Assembly: GCF_019655855.1 (NCBI RefSeq)
Contig: NZ_BPFX01000007.1
Span: forward strand, 1 to 64,000
Origin: Pseudomonas paralcaligenes
Lineage (GTDB): Bacteria > Pseudomonadota > Gammaproteobacteria > Pseudomonadales > Pseudomonadaceae
Direction: 5' to 3'
Length of the DNA stretch: 64,000 nucleotides
This document shows positions 50,988 to 57,864 of the stretch, piece after piece (within the stretch, counting starts at the first letter, position 1; each line of letters begins with the position of its first letter). The notes below the pieces were generated by a model. That model made no database searches, was not told where the DNA came from, and was given only the letters and a program-made list of their open reading frames with translations. Made by a program: the position numbers and the translations under genes.

Positions 50988-51128
50988 GAACCTGTTCATG
51001 GCCTGCTGCGCGTCGGCTAAACGGCGTTGAAAGCGCTCTCGGAATGCTCATTTACCACTCGTAAACTCCGCTTCCTCGACCGCTTTCGCCACCGTTTATC
51101 TCTAGCTCGCGAGGCCATAAACAGGTTC
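50988..51128. mobile_element. 141-bp palindromic MITE-like element at a stop codon
   Basis: The whole stretch folds back on itself. The ends are GAACCTGTTCATGGCCT and AGGCCATAAACAGGTTC (one mismatch), the inner parts pair with scattered mismatches, and the centre is TTTAC-CACTC-GTAAA. TGA directly borders both ends (50985-50987, the patatin stop, and 51129-51131), consistent with a 3-bp target duplication. No coding capacity. Confidence 0.65.
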
Positions 51129-51384
51129 TGAAAATCGCACCGCTCGCAGGCCCGACAATTGGTCGCCGGCTTTTCACATTCTCTTCACATCTTCTGCGCT
51201 TCACTGGCCCCGTGAACCCCATCACAGCGAACTGCCCGACTTCGGTCGGGCTTTTCGTTTCTGGCGTTTTTATCCAGAAGAGATCGCCCAGCCGCAGGTT
51301 AGAATGAGGCCCAGCCGGCCCGCCTGGAAACACATCGGGCACGTCCGTGCCGGCCTCTTCCCCCCTCAGCCTGCAGAAAAGCCC
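51129..51384. other. Region between the palindromic element and queD
   Basis: Together with the palindromic element this makes a gene-free gap of about 400 bases before queD. It contains a small dyad TTCAC-TGGCCCC-GTGAA and a strong intrinsic terminator (51234-51258) 127 bases before the queD start. No preQ1 riboswitch consensus was found. Confidence 0.6.
51234..51258 (+). terminator. Intrinsic terminator upstream of queD
   Basis: GCCCGAC-TTCG-GTCGGGC followed by TTTTCGTTT, a UUCG-capped terminator. It may end the patatin transcript, an unrecognised small RNA, or act as an attenuator for queD. Confidence 0.8.
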
Positions 51385-51741
51385 GTGGAACTGTTCAAAG
51401 AATTCACCTTCGAGTCCGCCCATCGCCTCCCCCATGTCCCGGCCGGCCACAAGTGCGGCCGCCTGCACGGCCACTCGTTCCGCGTGGCCGTCTATATAGA
51501 GGGCGAGGTCGACCCGCATACCGGCTGGATTCGCGACTTCGGCGAGATCAAGGCGATCTTCGCCCCGCTCTACGAGCGCCTCGATCACAACTATCTGAAC
51601 GACATTCCCGGCCTGGAAAACCCCACCAGCGAGAACCTGGCGATCTGGATCTGGCACGAACTCAAGCCGCTGCTGCCAGAGCTTTCGCGCATCCGTGTGC
51701 ACGAAACCTGCACCAGCGGCTGCGAATACCGCGGTAGCTGA
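51385..51741 (+). CDS. queD: 6-carboxy-5,6,7,8-tetrahydropterin synthase QueD
   Basis: A 118-residue zinc enzyme of the PTPS fold that makes 6-carboxytetrahydropterin, the second step towards the tRNA base queuosine. Zinc ligands are His13 (ESAHRLPH) and His28/His30 (CGRLHGHSF), with catalytic Cys24. The start is a GTG at 51385 ([15 protein letters not shown]), the length used in other pseudomonads. Its stop is six bases from the stop of convergent queF, an enzyme of the same pathway. Confidence 0.93.
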   Translation: MELFKEFTFESAHRLPHVPAGHKCGRLHGHSFRVAVYIEGEVDPHTGWIRDFGEIKAIFAPLYERLDHNYLNDIPGLENPTSENLAIWIWHELKPLLPELSRIRVHETCTSGCEYRGS

Positions 51742-51747
51742 TCGGCG

Positions 51748-52578
51748 CTACTGGCGGACCAGCCGGCGATTGTCCGGGACGATCGCCTCGGTGCTGCGGT
51801 AGGGGTTGATGTCCAGCCCGCCGCGACGCACGTAGCGCGCATGGACCGTCAGCCGCTCAGGCCGCAGCAGGCGCTGCAGGTCGAGGAACACCCGCTCCAC
51901 GCACTGTTCATGGAAATCCTGGTGCTGGCGGAAGCTCACCACGTAGGCCAGCAGGCTGGCGGGGTCCAGGCGCGGGCCGCGGTAGTCGATGACCAGAGTG
52001 CCCCAGTCCGGCTGGCCGGTGACTGGGCAGTTGGATTTCAGCAGGTGGCTGTAGAGCACCTCCTCCACCACTTCGTCGCCGGCCAGGCGCAGCAGCTCCG
52101 GACGTGGGTGGGCGTAGTCGTTGACCTCGATCTCCAGGTCGTCGATGCAGCGTCCCGGCAGCGCGACCACGCCCTCGGCGGCCACCTCGTCCAGGCCACG
52201 CACCCGCACCGCCACCGGCGCACCGGCGCAGGCGGACAGGTCGCGTGCAAGTACCGCCTCGACCTCGGCCTGGCCGGCGTAGGCGGTTTGGTTCAGCGAG
52301 TTGAGGTAGAGCTTGAATGACTTGGACTCGATGATGTTCGGCGAATCGGCGGGAATCGCGAACTCGCCGATGGCCACCACCGGCTTGCCGGAGGGCGTCA
52401 GCCAGGACAACTCGTAGCAGTTCCAGAAGTCCACGCCGCGATACGGCAGCCCGCCGGCCTCCAGTCCCAGCTCGGCCCACTTGGCCGCACGGGGGATGGG
52501 AAACAGCAGTTCGGGACTGTAGGTGGAGACGTACTCGCTGGACTTGCCCAGCGGCGAGTGTTCGGCGGGATGCTGCAT
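51748..52578 (-). CDS. queF: NADPH-dependent preQ0 reductase QueF
   Basis: A 276-residue long-type (YqfF-like, tandem T-fold) nitrile reductase that converts preQ0 to preQ1 for queuosine. The QueF motif ESKSFK (84-89) binds NADPH. The nucleophile is Cys184 in [12 protein letters not shown], with Asp191 next to it. It ends six bases from convergent queD. In PAO1 the counterpart (PA2806) begins the copper-related block, as here. Confidence 0.95.
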   Translation of the reverse strand: MQHPAEHSPLGKSSEYVSTYSPELLFPIPRAAKWAELGLEAGGLPYRGVDFWNCYELSWLTPSGKPVVAIGEFAIPADSPNIIESKSFKLYLNSLNQTAYAGQAEVEAVLARDLSACAGAPVAVRVRGLDEVAAEGVVALPGRCIDDLEIEVNDYAHPRPELLRLAGDEVVEEVLYSHLLKSNCPVTGQPDWGTLVIDYRGPRLDPASLLAYVVSFRQHQDFHEQCVERVFLDLQRLLRPERLTVHARYVRRGGLDINPYRSTEAIVPDNRRLVRQ

Positions 52579-52633
52579 GGCGACGGCCTGGAAAGCGGAA
52601 AAACGGCGGGCAGTATACCTTTATGCCGAACGC

Positions 52634-52688
52634 CTGTAGGGCGGGTGAAACCCGCATACCGGATGCGCGGGTTTCACCCGCCCTACAG
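52634..52688. repeat. GTAGGGCGGGTGAAACCCGC inverted repeat
   Basis: Arms of about 23 bases (CTGTAGGGCGGGTGAAACCC and complement) surround a short loop. The right arm runs into copB, whose TAG stop (52685-52683) lies inside it. It separates copB from the queF promoter and probably works as the copA-copB terminator. Confidence 0.8.
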
Positions 52689-53387
52689 CCAGAAACGCAG
52701 GCCGACTACCCAAGCGCCCTCCTCGTCATGCTCTCCTTCCGCGCGCAGCCAGTCACCACTGCGGCCATAGGTCTTCTCCCAGACATAGCCAACATAGGGC
52801 GAGAACTGCGGGCTGGCCCGGTAGTGCAGGCGCAGCCCGGCCTCCAGGGTGCTGCCGCCGGCGCCGATGCCCAGGTCACGGTCGTCGTCCAGCGCCAGGT
52901 CGTACTCCAGCTTGGGCTCTAGGGCCCAGCGCCGGGTCAGCAGCAGCTCGTACTCGGCCTCGATGCGCAGCGAGGCGTCGCCACGCTCGCTGAGGAACAG
53001 GTTGGCGTCCAGTTCGATCCATTGCGGCGCCAGGCCCTGGACGCCGAGCACCGCGTAGCTGCGCGCCGGCCCCGGCTGGTCGTCGTGGCGCAGGCCGGCC
53101 TGCCAGTCGAAGAATTCTGACGCCATGCGCCGGTACAGCAGCTGGGTCTCGCTGGAGTCGGTCGGCCCGCCGTCGACGCGCTCACCGCTGCTCTTCAGCA
53201 CCGCCTTGTGCAGGTCGTTGCCGTAGGTTGCCTCCAGTTCCCAGGCCAGCGCCTGGTCGTCGCCGTCGAAGCGCCGCTCCAGGTGGTCGACGGCCAGCTT
53301 GGCCACCGGCATGGCGTCCATGTGCTGCTCCATGGCCAGGGCCGGGGTGGCCAGCAACAGGCCGAGGACGAGATTAGTGGTGCGCAT
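52683..53387 (-). CDS. copB: Copper resistance outer-membrane protein CopB
   Basis: A 234-residue outer-membrane beta-barrel of the CopB/PcoB family. The signal peptide MRTTNLVLGLLLATPALA is followed by a very short Met/His segment (MEQHMDAMP), then a barrel with paired strands and a C-terminal aromatic residue region (VVGLRFWL). Typical CopB proteins carry a longer Met-rich N-terminus, so this is a compact form. Its start overlaps the end of copA by 14 bases. The stop codon is inside a dispersed repeat. Confidence 0.88.
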   Translation of the reverse strand: MRTTNLVLGLLLATPALAMEQHMDAMPVAKLAVDHLERRFDGDDQALAWELEATYGNDLHKAVLKSSGERVDGGPTDSSETQLLYRRMASEFFDWQAGLRHDDQPGPARSYAVLGVQGLAPQWIELDANLFLSERGDASLRIEAEYELLLTRRWALEPKLEYDLALDDDRDLGIGAGGSTLEAGLRLHYRASPQFSPYVGYVWEKTYGRSGDWLRAEGEHDEEGAWVVGLRFWL

Positions 53388-55041
53388 GTTCGCTCTCCTT
53401 GGCGGCTGGCTGCTCGTCGTAGAACGGCTGGGCGCTGCCGTCCGCCTGCTCCACCACGATCTTGCGGAACATGCCGCTGGCCATGTGGTAGATCAGGTGG
53501 CAGTGGAAGGCCCACTCGCCCATGGCGTCCACCGGCACGTCCACCTCCAGGCTCTGCCCGGGGGCGACGTTGACCACGTGCTTGAGTGGGTTGAAGCGGC
53601 CGTTGCCTTTGTCCAGCTGCATCCACATGCCGTGCAGGTGCATGGGGTGGTTCATCATGGTCTGGTTGACGAAGCGGAAGCGCACCCGCTCGCCGTACTT
53701 CAGGCGGATCGGCTCGGCCTCGGAGTACTTCACCCCGTCGAACGACCAGAAGTAGCGCTCCATGTTGCCGGTCAGCTTCAGCTCGATGGTGCGGTCCGGC
53801 GCGCGGTAGCCGGCAGCCGGGCGCATGGCCTTAAGGTCGCCGTAGACCAGCACGCGCCCACCGTCGACCGGCTCGGGCGCGATGCCGCTGCCCGGCGCGT
53901 AGTCCGGGTTGCCCTCGGCCGGCATGGCGTGGCCCATGGCGGCATGGTCCATGCCCGCCATCTGCGCATGATCCATCGAACCGTGGTCCATGCCGGCCAT
54001 GTCGTGGCTCATGCCCATGTCGGCCATGCTCAGCAGGCGCGACGCGCGCAGCGGCGGCGCCTCGGCGCGCATGCCATGGCGCGGCGCCAGGGTGGCCAGG
54101 GCCTGGCCGCGCCGGTCCATGGATTCGGCGACCAACGCGTAAGCCCGATCCTCGGTGGGCTGGACGATCACATCGTAGGTCTCGGCCACCGCCAGGCGCA
54201 GCTGGTCGACCACCACCGGCTGCACGTCGTTGCCGTCGGCCTGCACCACGGTCAATGGCAGGCCGGGGATGCGCAGGTCGAAGTAGCTCATGCCAGAGCC
54301 GTTGATGATGCGCAGGCGTACCCGCTCGCCCGGCTTGAACAGCGCCGTCCAGTTCTGCCCGGCGTCGAGGCCGTTGACCAGGAAGCGGAAGCCGCCAACG
54401 TCGGCGATATCGGTCTTGGCCATGCGCATGTTGCCCCAGTCCCAACGGTCCTTGACCGTGGCTCCCAGGCCATCGCGAGCCACGTCGCGGAAGAAGTCGC
54501 CTAGGGTCTGTTGCTGGTCGTTGTAGTAGTCGGCCTGCTTCTTCAGGTTGGCCAGAGTGCGTTCGGGCTTCTCGTCTTGCCAGTCGAACAGCAGCACGGT
54601 GTACTCGCGGTCGTAGCGGTACGGCTCGCGCCCCTTGGGTTCGATGATCAACGGGCCGTACAGGCCCTCCTGTTCCTGGAAGTCGGCGTGGGCGTGGTAC
54701 CAGTAGGTGCCGGACTGGTTGAGCGTGAAGCGGTAGGTGAATGTCTCGCCGGGCGCGATGCCGGGGAAGCTGATGCCCGGCACGCCGTCCTGGGTGTAGG
54801 GCAGGATGATGCCGTGCCAGTGCAGCGCGGTCATGCGATCGAGCCGGTTGGTGACGGCGATCTCCACCGTCTCGCCTTCCTTGAAGCGCAGCTCCGGCGC
54901 CGGGCTCTGGCCATTGATGGTCAGCGCCGGGCGGCTACCGTCGCTGAAGCGCACCTCGCCCTCGTCGATCACCAGCTCGTAGCGCCCGGCCTGGGCGCCC
55001 AGGCTCGCGCCCAGCAGCGCGCAGAGCAGCAGCCACCTCAC
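53374..55041 (-). CDS. copA: Multicopper oxidase CopA (copper resistance)
   Basis: A 555-residue periplasmic multicopper oxidase. Copper ligands are in HWHG (74-77), YHAHAD (115-120), HPMHLHG and HCHLIYHMASGM near the C-terminus. A Met/His-rich stretch (MSHDMAGMDHGSMDHAQMAGMDH and onward, about 345-385) can bind extra Cu(I). The start is a GTG sharing GTGA with the stop of the upstream cupredoxin gene. The signal peptide (MRWLLLCALLGASLGAQA) lacks the twin-arginine motif usual for CopA, so export appears to be by Sec. The longer upstream frame is antisense-type noise over the cupredoxin gene. Confidence 0.92.
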   Translation of the reverse strand: MRWLLLCALLGASLGAQAGRYELVIDEGEVRFSDGSRPALTINGQSPAPELRFKEGETVEIAVTNRLDRMTALHWHGIILPYTQDGVPGISFPGIAPGETFTYRFTLNQSGTYWYHAHADFQEQEGLYGPLIIEPKGREPYRYDREYTVLLFDWQDEKPERTLANLKKQADYYNDQQQTLGDFFRDVARDGLGATVKDRWDWGNMRMAKTDIADVGGFRFLVNGLDAGQNWTALFKPGERVRLRIINGSGMSYFDLRIPGLPLTVVQADGNDVQPVVVDQLRLAVAETYDVIVQPTEDRAYALVAESMDRRGQALATLAPRHGMRAEAPPLRASRLLSMADMGMSHDMAGMDHGSMDHAQMAGMDHAAMGHAMPAEGNPDYAPGSGIAPEPVDGGRVLVYGDLKAMRPAAGYRAPDRTIELKLTGNMERYFWSFDGVKYSEAEPIRLKYGERVRFRFVNQTMMNHPMHLHGMWMQLDKGNGRFNPLKHVVNVAPGQSLEVDVPVDAMGEWAFHCHLIYHMASGMFRKIVVEQADGSAQPFYDEQPAAKESEHAHH

Positions 55042-55562
55042 GGCTGCACGTCCAGCTTGCCGAGCATGCCGGCCTGGTAGTGGCCCGGCAGGTTGCAGGC
55101 GAACTCCAGGCCGTTGGCCTCGGCGAAGGTCCAGGTCAGCTCGGCGCTGCTGCCTGGCGGCACCAGCACGCTGTTGGGGTCGTCGTGGCTCATCTCGCCG
55201 TGGTCCATGCCGGCCATGTCGTGGCCCATCTTCGAGTGGTCCATGGGCTGGATGCCGTTCTCGCCGAGCATGCCCATCTGCTGCATCATCAGCATCTGCT
55301 CCTGGTGCCTGGCGTGCATGGCGGCGTCGCCCAGGCTGAACTCGTGGAGCAGGCCGCCCTCGTTCTTCAGCACGAAGCGCACCGTTTCGCCGGCCTTGAC
55401 CTGCACGGCGGCCGGCTCGTAGTACATTTCGCCGAGGGTGATCTCCACCGTGCGTCCGGCGCTGGCCGGATCGGCCGGCTTGCCGAAGGCGAAGTGGCCG
55501 CCGTCGGCCAGCGCCGGCAGGCTGAAGGCGCAGAGCAACGGCAGGAAGAAACGTGCGGACAT
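55038..55562 (-). CDS. Periplasmic cupredoxin (CopI-like)
   Basis: A 174-residue exported blue-copper-type protein. The signal peptide is MSARFFLPLLCAFSLPALA. Type 1 copper ligands are His in LLHEFSLGD and Cys-His-Met in FACNLPGHYQAGM. An inserted Met/His-rich loop (about 85-130: QEQMLMMQQMGM, DHSKMGHDMAGMDHGEMSHDD) resembles CopI proteins that protect against copper. It is the first gene of the cupredoxin-copA-copB operon, divergent from copR. Confidence 0.87.
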   Translation of the reverse strand: MSARFFLPLLCAFSLPALADGGHFAFGKPADPASAGRTVEITLGEMYYEPAAVQVKAGETVRFVLKNEGGLLHEFSLGDAAMHARHQEQMLMMQQMGMLGENGIQPMDHSKMGHDMAGMDHGEMSHDDPNSVLVPPGSSAELTWTFAEANGLEFACNLPGHYQAGMLGKLDVQP

Positions 55563-55631
55563 GGCGGGGCTCCATCTGTAGGTCTGGCAGCCACTCTAGG
55601 CCGCCGCCGCTGGCGCCAGGCTGACGCGAAG

Positions 55632-55647
55632 ATTACATCTCTGTCAG
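55632..55647. promoter_or_regulatory. Copper-box-like inverted repeat between divergent operons
   Basis: ATTACA-TCTC-TGTCAG, an imperfect dyad of the kind bound by CopR/CusR-type regulators, placed midway in the 148-base gap between the cupredoxin gene and copR. A TATAAA -10-like box lies at 55676-55681 on the copR side, and TAGAGT at 55598-55593 on the other. Confidence 0.55.
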
Positions 55648-55710
55648 CTTCGCCCCGCGCGGGCCGCGGCTGGCGTATAAAGCCGACTGCGCAACCTCCG
55701 CGAGAGCACC

Positions 55711-56388
55711 ATGAAACTGCTGATCGTCGAAGACGAACCCAAGACCGGCCAGTACCTGCGCCAGGGCCTGGCCGAGGCTGGCTTCGCCGTGGAATTGGCC
55801 AGCGACGGCACGACCGGCGAGCACCTGGCGCTGACCGGCGAGTACGACCTGCTGATCCTCGATGTGATGCTGCCCGGCCGCGACGGCTGGCAGATTCTCG
55901 CCGCCATGCGTGCCGCGGGCCTGGGCGTGCCGGTGCTGTTCCTCACCGCCCGGGACGCGGTGGAGGACCGGGTGCGCGGCCTGGAGGCCGGCGCCGACGA
56001 CTACTTGGTCAAGCCCTTCGCCTTCACCGAACTGCTGGCGCGGGTGCGCAGCCTGCTGCGCCGGGGCACCGGGGCGCCGCAGGAACACCAGCTGCAACTC
56101 GCCGACCTGTCCCTCGACCTGCTGCGCCGACGCGCCGAGCGTGGCGGCCGGCGCATCGACCTGACCGCCAAGGAATTCGCCCTGTTGGAGCTGCTGCTGC
56201 GCCGCCAGGGCGAGGTGCTGCCCAAGTCGCTGATCGCTTCCCAGGTGTGGGACATGAATTTCGACAGCGACACCAACGTCATCGAGGTGGCCATCCGCCG
56301 CCTGCGCGCCAAGGTCGACGAAGGCTTCGCCGCGCCGCTGATCCACACGGTGCGCGGCATGGGCTACGTACTCGAGGCGCGCGCCTGA
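55711..56388 (+). CDS. copR: Heavy-metal response regulator CopR
   Basis: A 225-residue OmpR-family regulator of the CopR/CusR/IrlR type. The receiver domain has E8-D9-E10, phospho-Asp51 ([14 protein letters not shown]) and the Lys of DYLVKPFAF. The DNA-binding domain ends [31 protein letters not shown]. It is divergent from the copper-resistance operon, overlaps copS by one base (TGATG), and matches PA2809. Confidence 0.93.
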   Translation: MKLLIVEDEPKTGQYLRQGLAEAGFAVELASDGTTGEHLALTGEYDLLILDVMLPGRDGWQILAAMRAAGLGVPVLFLTARDAVEDRVRGLEAGADDYLVKPFAFTELLARVRSLLRRGTGAPQEHQLQLADLSLDLLRRRAERGGRRIDLTAKEFALLELLLRRQGEVLPKSLIASQVWDMNFDSDTNVIEVAIRRLRAKVDEGFAAPLIHTVRGMGYVLEARA

Positions 56389-57713
56389 TGTCCCTCGCCA
56401 ATCGCCTGGCCCTGCTGTTCGCCGCCTGCACCGCCGCCGTGGCGCTGGTCGCCGGCGCCCTGTTCACCCGCGCCAGCGAGGCGCACTTCGTCGAGCTGGA
56501 CCGCCAGCAGCTGGAAGGCAAGCTAGCGGTGTTCGCCGAGCTGCTGCGCGGCGTCGGCGACAGCGACGGCCTGGCCGCGCGCCTTCCGCAGTTGGAGCAG
56601 GAGCTGCAACGTCACCCGGAACTGGCCCTGCGCATCCAGGGCGCGGATGGTCGGATCTGGTTCGCCAGCCAACCGCAGCTGGCCCACCTGCCGGAAAGCC
56701 ACGGGCAGCCGAGCCGCTGGAGCCACCACGGCGCCGACTTCCGGGTGGTGGAGACACGCCTGGACGGCGGCCCGCGCCTCAGCTTGCTGCTGGACATCAC
56801 CCACCACCAGCACTTCCTCGACCAGATGCAGCGGCTGATCTGGCTCTGCGTCGGCCTATCGGCCCTGGCCACCGCCTTGCTCGGCGCCTGGGTGGCGCGC
56901 CGCGGCCTGCGCCCGCTGCGGCAGATGACCGGAGTGGCGCGACAGGTATCGGCGCAGTCACTCACCGCCCGCCTGCCGCTGGACGGCATCCCGACCGAGC
57001 TACGCGAGCTGGCCGAGGCGTTCAACGCCATGCTGGCGCGCCTGGAGGACGCCTTCGCGCGGCTCTCGGCGTTCTCCGCCGACATCGCCCACGAGCTGCG
57101 CACACCGCTGTCCAACCTGCTGACCCAGACCCAGGTGACCCTCGGCCAGCCCCGCGAGCTGGCGGAATACCGCGAGGCACTGCATTCCAACCTGGAGGAA
57201 CTGCAGCACCTGGCGCAGATGGTCGGCGACATGCTCCTGCTGGCCAAGGCCGACAACGGCCTGCTGCAGACCCGCCGCGAGCCGCTGGCGCTGGAGGCCG
57301 AGCTGACGGCCCTGGCCGACTACTTCGCGCCGCTGGCCGAGGATGCCGGGGTGAACATACGGATCGACGCCGAAGGCATGGTCACGGCCGACCGCGCGCT
57401 GCTGCGCCGGGCGCTATCCAACCTGATCGATAACGCCCTGCGCTTCACCCCAGCCGGCGGCGAGCTGCACCTTTACGCGACGGCCGCCAGGATCGAGGTC
57501 GCCAACCAGGGGCCGGAAATCCCCGCGGAACTGCGCGAACGGCTGTTCGACCGCTTCTACCGCGCCGACCCGGCCCGCCGCGAGGGCGGCACCGAGCACG
57601 CCGGCCTGGGCCTGGCCATCGCCCGTTCCATCGTCCGGGCCCATGGGGGCACCATCCGCTGCGAGTCGGAGGGAGGCTGGACGCGCTTTATCCTGGAACT
57701 GCCCGCGGGCTAG
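56388..57713 (+). CDS. copS: Heavy-metal sensor histidine kinase CopS
   Basis: A 441-residue membrane kinase. TM1 is about 8-26. The periplasmic sensor (about 30-148) contains several histidines, notably WSHHGADF and DITHHQHF. TM2 is about 150-170, followed by HAMP, phospho-His235 (ADIAHELRTPLSN), an N box (LSNLIDNALRFTP) and a G box (HAGLGLAIARSIV). It detects periplasmic copper in related systems and activates CopR. The very long in-frame extension to the left covers copR and copper genes in antisense and is rejected. Confidence 0.93.
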   Translation: MSLANRLALLFAACTAAVALVAGALFTRASEAHFVELDRQQLEGKLAVFAELLRGVGDSDGLAARLPQLEQELQRHPELALRIQGADGRIWFASQPQLAHLPESHGQPSRWSHHGADFRVVETRLDGGPRLSLLLDITHHQHFLDQMQRLIWLCVGLSALATALLGAWVARRGLRPLRQMTGVARQVSAQSLTARLPLDGIPTELRELAEAFNAMLARLEDAFARLSAFSADIAHELRTPLSNLLTQTQVTLGQPRELAEYREALHSNLEELQHLAQMVGDMLLLAKADNGLLQTRREPLALEAELTALADYFAPLAEDAGVNIRIDAEGMVTADRALLRRALSNLIDNALRFTPAGGELHLYATAARIEVANQGPEIPAELRERLFDRFYRADPARREGGTEHAGLGLAIARSIVRAHGGTIRCESEGGWTRFILELPAG

Positions 57714-57736
57714 GGCGAGCCCCTACGCACATAGCT

Positions 57737-57819
57737 CCCCGTCGTCCCCGCGCAGGCGGGGACCCAGGACGCGCCGCCCGACCCGCAACTGGATTCCCGC
57801 CTGCGCGGGAATGACGGGG
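57737..57819. repeat. CCCGCGCAGGCGGG inverted repeat
   Basis: Arms of about 31 bases, beginning CCCCGTCGTCCCCGCGCAGG, face each other across about 20 bases. Three or four mismatches exist between the arms. This is a widespread repeat in GC-rich proteobacteria. It lies between convergent copS and the RND pump gene and can act as a terminator for both. Confidence 0.8.
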
Positions 57820-57864
57820 TTTTCTAGTCGCCTTTTCCGTACACAACCCTCAGCGAAACCACCG

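Noticed and set aside
51129-51384. preQ1 riboswitch upstream of queD
   Set aside because: None of the known preQ1 aptamer cores could be fitted, although an intrinsic terminator is present.
55080-56387. 877-codon frame extending copS leftwards
   Set aside because: It covers the cupredoxin gene in antisense and copR in another frame. CopS is complete from the ATG at 56388.
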